Positions 7,279 through 14,595 of a stretch of DNA of 15,121 nt are shown one piece after another. Numbering within the stretch: position 1 is the stretch's first letter; every line of letters starts with the position of its first letter. The position numbers were made by a program, and so were the translations under genes. The stretch covers positions 1-15,121 of the forward strand of contig JAICKT010000059.1 in the NCBI GenBank assembly GCA_025927795.1. The letters are read 5' to 3'. The notes beneath the pieces are model-generated. The model worked only from the letters and a program-made list of their open reading frames with translations, was not told the DNA's origin and did no database searches. Source of the DNA: Parafilimonas sp. GTDB lineage: Bacteria; Bacteroidota; Bacteroidia; Chitinophagales; Chitinophagaceae.

Positions 7279-7919
7279 CCCTGTTTCTTTTTTATCAGCA
7301 GCAAGCCATCTCTTATGGTTAAAAGCACCTGCTCTGTTCTTTTATCTTTTAAAACGTGGTCATTAAATTGTGCAATAGCTATTGCACTTTTATTGTCAAT
7401 TTTTTCATCAAACACTTGTCCGTGAAATAAAACATTATCAGCCAAAATCCACCCACGGCTATTTAAACGTTTTAAAACCTCTTCGTAGTATGTTATGTAA
7501 GAGGTTTTATCGGCATCAATAAAAACCAAATCCCAATTGTAGTTCAAAGCTTTAACAATTTCCCGCGCATCTCCTGCATGTAAATGTATTTTTGAATGCA
7601 TGCCTGCCAAAGAAATATTTTTCCACGCAGTGTTAGCATCGTCTTCGCGCAATTCAATTGTATGTAATTCACCATTTTCTTGTAATCCTTTTGCCAGACA
7701 TATTGCACTGAAACCTGTAAATGTTCCAATTTCTAAAATATATTTTGGCTGAAGCAGCTTACTAATAAATTCTAAAAACTTTCCCTGCACATCGCTGCTC
7801 ATCATATGTGCATGTTCGTGATTTGCTAATGTATCGTCGTAAATTTTTTGTAAGGAATCATCCAACTTTGTTGTAAATCTTTCCGCGTAATCTTCAGCAA
7901 TCTTTTCAATCCACTGCAT
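7275..7919 (-). CDS. SAM-dependent O-methyltransferase (Methyltransf_3/COMT-like)
   Basis: Class I methyltransferase related to caffeoyl-CoA/catechol O-methyltransferases; 214 residues from the start chosen here. Motif I for SAM is YILEIGTFTGFSA (60-72), the acidic ribose-binding residue is E89 (TIEL), and GDARE follows at 117-121. The divalent-metal set of the family is present as D135 in FIDADK and D161-N162 in ILADNVL. The frame is open up to an ATG at 7970, giving 17 more residues, but those codons overlie the symporter C-terminus and add a sequence unlike the family, whose members begin near an IEDYAE-like motif. I therefore place the start at the ATG at 7919, which overlaps the symporter by 14 nt. 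The substrate is unknown. The 3' end overlaps the glucosaminidase start by 4 nt. Confidence 0.9.
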   Translation of the reverse strand: MQWIEKIAEDYAERFTTKLDDSLQKIYDDTLANHEHAHMMSSDVQGKFLEFISKLLQPKYILEIGTFTGFSAICLAKGLQENGELHTIELREDDANTAWKNISLAGMHSKIHLHAGDAREIVKALNYNWDLVFIDADKTSYITYYEEVLKRLNSRGWILADNVLFHGQVFDEKIDNKSAIAIAQFNDHVLKDKRTEQVLLTIRDGLLLIKKKQG

Positions 7920-9366
7920 TTGTATTGTTTTTTGATACAAGCAAAAGCCCTGCAAAAGTAAGTAAGCCATTTATAAGCAGCAATTCATAGCCAATTTGAT
8001 AACCATTAAACCATTTTGCAGAATTGCTGCTGAGTATATAACATAGCACGGGTGCAACAATGCATACAATAACTACAGAAATATTTTGCGGTAAATTTCT
8101 TTTTGTAAAAATGCCGAGCATAAATAATCCAAGCAAAGGGCCATAAGTATAAGTTGCAACAGTAAGAATAACTGCTATAATTGATTTATCATTTATCCAT
8201 TTAAAAATCATGATGCATAAAAAGAAAATAATGGCAAATATTATATGCACCGTTATTCTGGTTTTTTTGGTTTGTTTTTCTGTAAGCGATGTATTGCGTC
8301 TTAAGCCTAAAATATCTATACAAAAAGATGAAGTAAGCGCGGTTAAAGCGCCATCTGCGCTGGGAAATAACGCTGATATTAAACCAATAATAAAAATGAT
8401 GGAAACAGCAGAAGGCATATAACTCAGCGCAATTGTTGGAAACAAATCATCACCTTTTATGCTGATGTTTTTTGATGCAGCAAATGTGTAAAGCAATCCG
8501 CCTAAAAACAAAAACAAAAAGTTTACTATTACAAAAATGCTGCTGAATGTAAGCATGTTTTTTTGAGAACCTTTTAATGTGCGAACGCTGATATTTTTTT
8601 GCATTAATTCCTGGTCAAGCCCCGTCATGCCAACAGAAATAAATGCGCCGCCAATAATTTGTTTTAAAAAGAATGAACTGCTTTTGAAATCAGTATTAAA
8701 AATCTTAGTGTAATTATTTTTATGTAGCGATTGAAGTGTGTAACCAAAAGAAAAATGCAGGCTGTCCATTATAAAATAAATGCAAACGATAAGACCTAAC
8801 AACATGCAAATAGTTTGAAGTGTATCAGTAAACACAATTGTTTTAACGCCGCCTTCAAAAGTGTAAAGCAAAATCATTAATAAAATAATGAACGTTGTTA
8901 ACCAGAAAGGCACGTGCATGTTATCAAGAATAAAAATCTGCAAAACATTTATTACTAAATATAATCTTGCTGTTGCGCCAAGTATTCTTGATATAATAAA
9001 AAATAGTGCGCCGGTTTTATAAGATATCTTTCCAAAGCGGTTTAATAAATAATTGTAGATAGAAGTTACCTGCATTTTGTAATACAGCGGCAACAGAATA
9101 AAAGCAATCAAACAATAACCGATAAGATTTCCAATCACTACCTGGAAATATGCAAAGCCGCTGCTACCAACAGTTCCGGGCACACTTACGAATGTTACGC
9201 CGCTTAATGAAGTGCCAATCATTCCAAACGCAACAAGCATCCAGTTGCTGTTACGATTGCCAATAAAGAATGAATTATTATCAGCGTTGCGGCTGGTGTA
9301 CCAGGCAACACCGAGCAGCACTAAAAAATATATCAATACAAATACAAAAAGAAAAACTGGTGACAT
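7906..9366 (-). CDS. Sodium:solute symporter (SSS family)
   Basis: Inner-membrane transporter that couples Na+ entry to uptake of a small solute; 486 residues, with about 13 hydrophobic helices spread along the length. Family landmarks are SFFIGNRNSNWMLVAFGM (about 32-49), GTSLSGVTFVSVPG (51-64) in the first core helix, EGGVKTIVFTDTLQ (171-184), MTGLDQELMQKN (247-258) and LISALFPSADGALTALTSSF (329-348), the last covering the usual Na+-site helix. The substrate (sugar, amino acid or other) cannot be told. A TTG at 9393 extends the frame by nine residues, but the ATG at 9366 gives the expected MSPVFLF start. It is first in the minus-strand cluster and divergent from the LOG gene. On the minus strand CAAAATA at 9391-9397 reads TATTTTG, one base shorter than the -7 consensus. 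Confidence 0.93.
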   Translation of the reverse strand: MSPVFLFVFVLIYFLVLLGVAWYTSRNADNNSFFIGNRNSNWMLVAFGMIGTSLSGVTFVSVPGTVGSSGFAYFQVVIGNLIGYCLIAFILLPLYYKMQVTSIYNYLLNRFGKISYKTGALFFIISRILGATARLYLVINVLQIFILDNMHVPFWLTTFIILLMILLYTFEGGVKTIVFTDTLQTICMLLGLIVCIYFIMDSLHFSFGYTLQSLHKNNYTKIFNTDFKSSSFFLKQIIGGAFISVGMTGLDQELMQKNISVRTLKGSQKNMLTFSSIFVIVNFLFLFLGGLLYTFAASKNISIKGDDLFPTIALSYMPSAVSIIFIIGLISALFPSADGALTALTSSFCIDILGLRRNTSLTEKQTKKTRITVHIIFAIIFFLCIMIFKWINDKSIIAVILTVATYTYGPLLGLFMLGIFTKRNLPQNISVVIVCIVAPVLCYILSSNSAKWFNGYQIGYELLLINGLLTFAGLLLVSKNNTNAVD

Positions 9367-9415
9367 TATTAAGTTGTTATGAATGCGCGGCAAAATACAA
9401 CTTCGCTATTAAAAC

Positions 9416-9444
9416 TTGTTTAATATTGTTATAAGATATGATTG
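9416..9444 (+). promoter_or_regulatory. Candidate promoter of the LOG-family gene
   Basis: TTG (9416-9418), 18-nt spacer, TATGATTG (9437-9444): one mismatch to TAnnTTTG, with spacing inside the 17-23 nt range reported for Bacteroidota primary-sigma promoters. It would give a leader of about 20 nt before the ATG at 9471. Confidence 0.4.
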
Positions 9445-9470
9445 AATAACCAGCTTCAAAACAAAACTAA

Positions 9471-10034
9471 ATGTGGAAATCCGTAGCTGTTTTTTGTGGT
9501 TCTCATGTAGGAAAAAATAAATTGTTTGCACAACACGCAGAAGAAATTGGGTTAATACTCGCACATAAAAATGTTCAGCTTATTTATGGTGGCGGTACAA
9601 ATGGTTTAATGGGTATTGTTGCAAATACAGTTTTAAAAAATAAAGGAAATGTTACCGGTGTTATTCCTTCGTTGTTAAACGAAAAAGAACATCAGCATAG
9701 CTTACTTACCACGCTGCATATAGTTGAAGACATGCATACACGTAAAAAGATGATGTATGAATTAAGTGATGCAGCAATTATTTTACCTGGTGGTTATGGA
9801 ACGATGGATGAATTATTTGAGATGATAACCTGGAACCAATTAAATATTCACAACAAAAAAATCGTATTGCTTAATTCAGATAACTATTATGATAACCTGC
9901 TTGCACATTTTGAAAAAATGCACGCAGAAAAATTTTTACATACGCATTGGAAGGAAAGCCTTGTTATAATATATGACCCACAGGCTTTGGTTTCCTTGCT
10001 GGATGAAGATACACATCAAACCCGCCGCGAATGA
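9471..10034 (+). CDS. LOG-family (TIGR00730) nucleoside-monophosphate hydrolase
   Basis: Rossmann-fold protein of the LONELY GUY type; characterised members release the base from nucleoside 5'-monophosphates, including cytokinin ribotides. It has 187 residues. The N-terminal VAVFCGSHVGK (5-15), YGGGTNGLMG (39-48) and the paired catalytic motif R91-K92 with PGGYGTMDE (106-114) are all intact, so it should be an active phosphoribohydrolase. Cytokinin specificity cannot be claimed from sequence; a general nucleotide-salvage or clean-up role is as likely. The ATG at 9471 directly precedes the conserved first beta strand. The last 23 codons overlap the convergent barrel gene by 71 nt on the opposite strand, and no terminator hairpin is visible at the junction. 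Confidence 0.93.
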   Translation: MWKSVAVFCGSHVGKNKLFAQHAEEIGLILAHKNVQLIYGGGTNGLMGIVANTVLKNKGNVTGVIPSLLNEKEHQHSLLTTLHIVEDMHTRKKMMYELSDAAIILPGGYGTMDELFEMITWNQLNIHNKKIVLLNSDNYYDNLLAHFEKMHAEKFLHTHWKESLVIIYDPQALVSLLDEDTHQTRRE

Positions 10035-10608
10035 TAGGCTGCGCATGATTGTATGAATCGCGATAAGGCGAATTTTCATTTGTTAGCAAATCAAGACCAA
10101 TCATAAAAAAATAACTGCCTTGTGTAACTACGCGTTGCGAATAACCAATGCCACCAATAAGGCTTGCAGCATTTACTTTGCTCTTTAAATGTATACTGGT
10201 TGAAAAATCTTTCGTATTATAATTTATCCAGTTTTCTTCAGGTTGTAATTGCACGAATAAAAAATTTACAGGATAAGCTCTTACAAAAACACCGGCGCCA
10301 TAATTAAAGCTTGAAACTTTACCAATATCTGCACCGCTGTAAGCATCATAATATTTCTGCGAATTATAATTCAAATTAAAAACCACGCCGCCATCAAGCC
10401 ACTGCGATAATGAATAACCAATTTCAGGATTTGCACCAACACCAAAATTTCCTGAGCCGAATCCTAACGAAATACTTCCGCCGAGAAAAACATTCTCTTT
10501 TTTAAACCCTTTGCTTTCGTAATCATTATTCTTGTTATCATAATCATCCTGGGCTTTTAAAACTTTTACACTTATTAAAATCAGCAAGCATAAAAAAACC
10601 TTCTTCAT
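9964..10608 (-). CDS. Outer-membrane beta-barrel-like protein
   Basis: Predicted exported protein of 214 residues that I cannot assign to a named family. Residues 1-20 form a signal peptide (MKKVFLCLLILISVKVLKAQ). A short Asp/Asn/Lys-rich stretch (about 21-38) follows. The rest alternates hydrophobic and polar residues with many Gly and aromatic residues (NVFLGGSISLGFGSGNFGVG, later FNYGAGVFVRAYPVNFLFVQ), as in small 8-stranded outer-membrane barrels. The barrel seems to end at IIRGGFDVYL; about 13 further residues (HPARKPKPVGHIL) lie in the overlap with the LOG gene. A TTG at 10635 would add nine residues ahead of the signal peptide; the ATG at 10608 is preferred. It follows the FAD oxidase by 43 nt and may share its transcript. 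Confidence 0.8.
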   Translation of the reverse strand: MKKVFLCLLILISVKVLKAQDDYDNKNNDYESKGFKKENVFLGGSISLGFGSGNFGVGANPEIGYSLSQWLDGGVVFNLNYNSQKYYDAYSGADIGKVSSFNYGAGVFVRAYPVNFLFVQLQPEENWINYNTKDFSTSIHLKSKVNAASLIGGIGYSQRVVTQGSYFFMIGLDLLTNENSPYRDSYNHAQPIIRGGFDVYLHPARKPKPVGHIL

Positions 10609-10651
10609 TTTATTTTTATTTGATGTGTAATGCAAAGATGTAACAGAGATT

Positions 10652-12058
10652 TTACAGGTCGAAAATTTTACCGGGATTTAAGATATTATTAGGGTCGAAT
10701 GCTTTTTTTATTTCGCGCATTAAACGCAAGTTGGCTTCATTAAAAACAATATGCAGAAAATCTTTTTGAATTAAACCTATTCCATGTTCACCGCTTATTG
10801 TTCCGCCTAAACTCTTAACCAACTCAAATAAAACACGCAAAATTTTATTCATTTCTTCATTGCCATAACTATTAGGAATGCTTTCTTTTTTTATGCGAAT
10901 ATGCAAATTGCCATCGCCTGCATGACCATAACAAACCGCATGAAAATTATGTTGCCTGCCCAATTCTTTTACACCTTTAATTAATGCAGGTAATTCAGCA
11001 CGCGGAACAACTGTATCTTCTTCAATTGTATAACCGGCAAGCTTTACATCTTCAGCCACTCTCCTTCTTAATTTCCATAATTCATTTTTTTGTTGTGCAT
11101 CATCAGCAAAGAAAATTTCACCTGCATCAAACTGCTGCAACAATTCTGCAATCGCCTCCATTTCGCTCATTAAAACATCTATATTATTTCCGTCAACTTC
11201 AACAATTAAATGCGCAGCAATATTTTCATCTATCGGCACAACATAACTATCCACCATTTTACTTACAACATTTAAAGCATCTCGTTCAATTAACTCCATT
11301 GCACTCGGTATAAAGCCTGCACGAAAAATTGCGCTTACTGCTTCACTTGCTTTTTCTAAAGATGCAAATGGTGCGAGTATTAATAAATCATATTTTGGAA
11401 GCGGAATTAATTTCAAAACAATTTTTGTAACAATGCCAAGTGTTCCCTCGCTGCCAACAATTAATTGTGTAAGATTGTAACCTGTAGAATTTTTTAAAAC
11501 ATTCGCGCCTGTCCAAATAATTTCACCTGTTGGTAGAACAACTTCAAGATTCAATACATAATCTTTTACAACACCATACTTAACTGCCTTTGGTCCGCCG
11601 CTATTTTCAGAAATATTACCGCCAATAAAACAAGAGCCGCGACTTGCAGGGTCTGGAGGATAAAACAGGTTTTTTTCTTTCACTGCATTTTGCAACACTT
11701 CCGTTATAACACCAGGTTCCGTTATAACCTGCAGGTTCCGTTCATCAATCTCAATTATCTTATTTAATTTTTCTGTTGATATAACCACACCACCATTATG
11801 CGGAATTGCACCGCCGCTTAAGCCTGTTCCCGCACCACGTGGTGTAACGGGAATTAAATTTTCATTACAATATTTTAAAATTTTGCTTATCTCTTCTGTT
11901 GATGACGGCTTAACCACAACATCCGGTGGATAATTTAATTTTTCTGTTTCATCGTGCCCATAATGATTTATGGATGCCTCATCAGTAAAAACATTCGCGC
12001 TGCCCGAAATGCCAACTAATGTATTAATCAATGCTTCCTTAATATTACCTGTTATCAT
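10652..12058 (-). CDS. FAD-linked 2-hydroxyacid oxidase/dehydrogenase, GlcD-like
   Basis: Flavoprotein that oxidises a 2-hydroxy acid (glycolate, D-lactate or D-2-hydroxyglutarate in characterised relatives) to the 2-oxo acid; 468 residues. The N-terminal PCMH-type FAD-binding domain (about 40-220) holds VVVKPSSTEEISKIL, PRGAGTGLSGGA (73-84), GGNISENSGGPKAVKYG (146-162) and VGSEGTLGIVT (201-211). The C-terminal FAD-oxidase cap (about 225-467) holds the metal/substrate motif GHAGDGNLH (378-386), SGEHGIGLIQK (422-432) and the closing FDPNNILNPGK. No GlcE or GlcF (iron-sulphur) partner is adjacent, so it may act as a stand-alone enzyme; substrate is unresolved. The frame begins with GTG at 12061 followed directly by ATG at 12058; I use the ATG. 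Confidence 0.92.
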   Translation of the reverse strand: MITGNIKEALINTLVGISGSANVFTDEASINHYGHDETEKLNYPPDVVVKPSSTEEISKILKYCNENLIPVTPRGAGTGLSGGAIPHNGGVVISTEKLNKIIEIDERNLQVITEPGVITEVLQNAVKEKNLFYPPDPASRGSCFIGGNISENSGGPKAVKYGVVKDYVLNLEVVLPTGEIIWTGANVLKNSTGYNLTQLIVGSEGTLGIVTKIVLKLIPLPKYDLLILAPFASLEKASEAVSAIFRAGFIPSAMELIERDALNVVSKMVDSYVVPIDENIAAHLIVEVDGNNIDVLMSEMEAIAELLQQFDAGEIFFADDAQQKNELWKLRRRVAEDVKLAGYTIEEDTVVPRAELPALIKGVKELGRQHNFHAVCYGHAGDGNLHIRIKKESIPNSYGNEEMNKILRVLFELVKSLGGTISGEHGIGLIQKDFLHIVFNEANLRLMREIKKAFDPNNILNPGKIFDL

Positions 12059-12063
12059 CACAG

Positions 12064-12071
12064 CAAAAGTA
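12064..12071 (-). promoter_or_regulatory. TACTTTTG -7-like box next to the GlcD-like start
   Basis: On the minus strand TACTTTTG matches TAnnTTTG exactly, but it ends only 5 nt before the ATG at 12058, so a transcript from it would have almost no leader. Either the mRNA is leaderless or the match is fortuitous. Around it lies an imperfect inverted repeat (AGCAAAAG 12062-12069 against CTTCTGCT 12073-12080, 7 of 8 paired). Confidence 0.25.
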
Positions 12072-12080
12072 GCTTCTGCT

Positions 12081-12124
12081 GTTAATTAACATCCACACAA
12101 AAACACAAATAAATTTTATAAAAT
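12081..12124. promoter_or_regulatory. Palindromes in the divergent GlcD/oxoamine synthase gap
   Basis: The 170-nt gap between the two divergent genes contains a perfect 10-bp palindrome GTTAATTAAC (12081-12090) and a perfect 12-bp palindrome ATTTTATAAAAT (12113-12124). Both are AT-rich, so chance is possible. Their position between divergent starts would suit a shared regulator site; this is inference. Confidence 0.3.
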
Positions 12125-12170
12125 ATATTTGTAAATAGTTTTTACTACATGCATAAAACCGTACAAGTAT

Positions 12171-12178
12171 TACTTTTG
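12171..12178 (+). promoter_or_regulatory. Candidate -7 element of the oxoamine synthase gene
   Basis: TACTTTTG is an exact TAnnTTTG match, 50 nt before the ATG at 12229, giving an expected leader of about 45 nt. No TTG lies at the standard -33 distance. Confidence 0.35.
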
Positions 12179-12228
12179 CGTTTTCCTGGCTTGTTTACTT
12201 CCAACACTTTAATAGAAAATAATAATTT

Positions 12229-13488
12229 ATGGCAGACATTTTTGAAAGACTGATTAAGAATTACGGGCCTATTGGCGAACATCGTAACAAGGCTCATGGT
12301 TATTACACATTTCCAAAATTAGAAGGCGACATAAGTAATCGCATGAAGTTTCGCGGCAAAGAAGTTATTGTGTGGAGTTTGAATAATTATTTGGGATTGG
12401 CAAATCATCCTGATGTGCGCAGGATAGACACCGAAGCTACAAAACAGTTTGGTCTTGCTTATCCAATGGGCGCACGCATGATGAGTGGTAACAGTAATTA
12501 TCATGAACAACTTGAAAAAGAACTTGCAGAATTTGAACATAAAGAAGATGCGATTCTTTTAAATTACGGTTACCAGGGTATTATGAGTGCTATTGATACA
12601 TTGTGTGGAAGACATGATGTAATTGTATATGATGCGGAATCTCATGCCTGCATTATTGATGGCTTGCGTTTGCATCCGGGGCATCGTTATGTTTTCAGGC
12701 ATAATGATGTTGAAGATTGTGAAAAGCAATTGCAGCGCGCAACTTCTTTGGTTGAAAAACAAAACCAGGGTGGTATTTTAGTTATTACTGAAGGTGTGTT
12801 TGGAATGGCAGGCGATCAGGGCAAGCTTAAAGAAATTTGCGCTTTAAAAAAACAATATTCATTCAGATTACTGGTTGATGATGCGCATGGTTTTGGTACA
12901 CTTGGTAAAACAGGAGCAGGCGCTGGTGAAGAACAAGGTTGCCAGGATGATATTGATTTATATTTTTCAACGTTTGCAAAATCAATGGCATCAATAGGCG
13001 GTTTTATGGCGGGAGAAAGAACAATTATTGATTTTATTCGCTATAACATTCGCTCACAGATTTTTGCAAAGAGTTTACCCATGCCTTTTGTAATTGGTAA
13101 TTTAAAAAGGCTTGAAATGTTGCGCACAATGCCGGAATTAAAAAAGAAGCTTTGGAAAAATGCATTGAAACTTCAGCATGGTTTAAAAGAGAATGGGTTT
13201 GATATTGGCAAAACTGATTCTGTTGTTACACCTGTTTATATGAAAGGCGGTGTTGCAGAAGCTACAGCCATGGTTACAGACCTAAGAGAAAACTATGGAA
13301 TATTTTGTTCAATTGTTGTGTATCCTGTAATTCCAAAAGGGCATATTATTTATCGGTTAATTCCTACCGCTGCGCATACAGATGATGATATTGAACGCAC
13401 ATTAAATGCTTTCAGCGAAACAAAAGAAAAGCTTGATGCAGGTGCTTATAAAGTAGAGGATATTGTGCACATGGCAGAAGCGAGATAA
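12229..13488 (+). CDS. Alpha-oxoamine synthase, serine palmitoyltransferase/cysteate acyltransferase-like
   Basis: PLP-dependent enzyme of the family that condenses an amino acid with an acyl-thioester and releases CO2; 419 residues. Visible sites: NNYLGLANHPDV (52-63); GARMMSGNSNYHEQLE (81-96); the PLP-stacking His139 in ESHACIIDG; TEGVFGMAGDQGKL (187-200); VDDAHGFGTLG (216-226) with D217 and H220 contacting the cofactor; and the Schiff-base Lys251 in STFAKSMASIGG. The C-terminal SIVVYPVIPKG and RLIPTAAHTDDDI hold the usual carboxylate-binding Arg (R376). In Bacteroidota such enzymes start sphingolipids (serine) or capnine sulfonolipids (cysteate); BioF and Kbl are sisters but usually about 380-400 residues with a different N-terminus. 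The long-chain-base role is my preferred inference; the amino acid substrate is open. It stands alone, closed by a terminator. Confidence 0.85.
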   Translation: MADIFERLIKNYGPIGEHRNKAHGYYTFPKLEGDISNRMKFRGKEVIVWSLNNYLGLANHPDVRRIDTEATKQFGLAYPMGARMMSGNSNYHEQLEKELAEFEHKEDAILLNYGYQGIMSAIDTLCGRHDVIVYDAESHACIIDGLRLHPGHRYVFRHNDVEDCEKQLQRATSLVEKQNQGGILVITEGVFGMAGDQGKLKEICALKKQYSFRLLVDDAHGFGTLGKTGAGAGEEQGCQDDIDLYFSTFAKSMASIGGFMAGERTIIDFIRYNIRSQIFAKSLPMPFVIGNLKRLEMLRTMPELKKKLWKNALKLQHGLKENGFDIGKTDSVVTPVYMKGGVAEATAMVTDLRENYGIFCSIVVYPVIPKGHIIYRLIPTAAHTDDDIERTLNAFSETKEKLDAGAYKVEDIVHMAEAR

Positions 13489-13512
13489 CGTGCATTATAA
13501 ATTACAAGCAAG

Positions 13513-13542
13513 AACCCTTTCAATTTGAGAGGGTTTATTTTT
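13513..13542 (+). terminator. Terminator after the oxoamine synthase gene
   Basis: AACCCTTTC (13513-13521), loop AATTT, GAGAGGGTT (13527-13535), followed by TATTTTT. The 9-bp stem has one G-U wobble in RNA. It begins 24 nt after the stop codon. Confidence 0.85.
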
Positions 13543-13592
13543 GAATTGAAATTTGTATATTCAAATTTTAATTTACTTGCTATACTTTTTAT

Positions 13593-14429
13593 ATGAAAAA
13601 CAATTTATCCGTTAATTTAATAACACTATTGCTTTGCTTAACATCATTTACTTTAAATGCGCAACATAGCGTTACAAAATTGTGGTCAACCGATTCAACA
13701 TTGGCTGTTCCAGAATCTGTTTTGTATGATGCGCAAAACAAATTATTATATACATCACTCATTAACGGCAAGCCTGATTCTGCAGATGGAAACGGGCAGA
13801 TTGCAAAAGTTGGCCTCGATGGAAAAATAATAAATGCGAATTGGGTTGCAGGTTTAGATGCCCCAAAAGGTCTTGGCAAATTTGGCAACACATTGTACGC
13901 AGCCGATTTAACGCAGGTAGATGTAATTGACATTCCATCAGCAAAAATCATAAAAAGAATTCCAGTACCGGGTGCAATGTTTTTAAATGATATTACGGTT
14001 GATGCAAACGGTGTTGTTTATGTTTCAGACACGAGGCTGGCAAAAGTTTTTCGTATTGAAAACGGCAATGCAACTGAATATCTCAATAACTTGAAAAATG
14101 CAAATGGTGTGTTAGCGGTAAACAATGATGTGTATGTTCTTGCAAGCGGAACTTTATATAAAGCAGCTGCAAATAAAAAATTAACTATTATCACCAATGG
14201 TATGGATGAAAGTACGGATGGTGTAGAGCAGACTTCTGATGGTAATTTTATTGTCTCATGCTGGAATGGGATTGTATATTATGTACAGCAAAACGGAATT
14301 AAACAAACATTGTTTGATACAAGAGCGCAAAAAATAAGTTCTGCTGATATTGGTTATGATGCACAGAATAAAATTATTTATGTGCCTACTTTTTTTGGAA
14401 AAAGTATAGTAGCGTATCAACTAAAATAA
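13593..14429 (+). CDS. Exported SMP-30/gluconolactonase-like beta-propeller protein
   Basis: Predicted periplasmic or outer-envelope protein of 278 residues; relatives include lactonases and sugar-acid or phosphotriester hydrolases with a six-bladed propeller and a central divalent metal. The signal peptide is 1-24 (ending TLNAQ). Propeller-type repeats follow, each with a DG/NG turn: SVLYDAQNKLLYTSL, NTLYAADLTQVDVI, ITVDANGVVYVSDT, TSDGNFIVSCWNG and IGYDAQNKIIYVP. Candidate metal ligands in the family order are E41 (PES), N171 (NANG) and D209 (TDG), with N132-D133 as possible substrate contacts, so the active centre looks intact. The substrate is unknown, and a non-enzymatic NHL-like propeller is an alternative. 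It begins 51 nt after the upstream terminator, so it is transcribed independently. Confidence 0.82.
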   Translation: MKNNLSVNLITLLLCLTSFTLNAQHSVTKLWSTDSTLAVPESVLYDAQNKLLYTSLINGKPDSADGNGQIAKVGLDGKIINANWVAGLDAPKGLGKFGNTLYAADLTQVDVIDIPSAKIIKRIPVPGAMFLNDITVDANGVVYVSDTRLAKVFRIENGNATEYLNNLKNANGVLAVNNDVYVLASGTLYKAAANKKLTIITNGMDESTDGVEQTSDGNFIVSCWNGIVYYVQQNGIKQTLFDTRAQKISSADIGYDAQNKIIYVPTFFGKSIVAYQLK

Positions 14430-14554
14430 AGAAAGAATTTAATGAAGCTTTTGCATTGCCTGGTGTAACGAATTAATAGCTATGAAGGGCGAAGGTGTTT
14501 GATTAAGGCAAGCAGATTGTTTACACATACGCTGTAACTAAAATTATTATCTCG

Positions 14555-14570
14555 GCTAATAGCCATTAGC
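14555..14570. repeat. Inverted repeat GCTAAT-N4-ATTAGC
   Basis: A perfect 6-bp dyad with spacer AGCC, 25 nt before the TonB-domain gene. An overlapping alternative pairing GGCT-AAT-AGCC (14554-14564) exists. There is no proper T-tract, so terminator function is doubtful. The rest of the 166-nt gap (14430-14595) shows only an 8-bp palindrome ATAGCTAT at 14476-14483. Confidence 0.35.
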
Positions 14571-14595
14571 TTAATAAAATTTCTAATCTACTTAT

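Noticed and set aside
8210..8422. Plus-strand ORF of 70 codons inside the symporter
   Set aside because: It is antisense to conserved transmembrane helices of a well-supported gene and shows no domain of its own.
9367..9393. Upstream TTG start for the symporter
   Set aside because: It adds nine polar residues before the expected MSPVFLF membrane start, and an ATG is available at 9366.
10984..11313. Plus-strand ORF of 109 codons inside the GlcD-like gene
   Set aside because: Its Gln/His/Leu-rich product is what results from reading the opposite strand of the conserved flavoprotein.
13589..13951. Minus-strand ORF of 120 codons over the SMP-30-like gene
   Set aside because: The plus-strand frame has a signal peptide and propeller repeats; the reverse frame has no recognisable features.
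14555..14570. Intrinsic terminator for the SMP-30-like gene
   Set aside because: The 6-bp AT-rich stem is followed by TTAATAAAA rather than a T-run, and it is over 120 nt from the stop codon.
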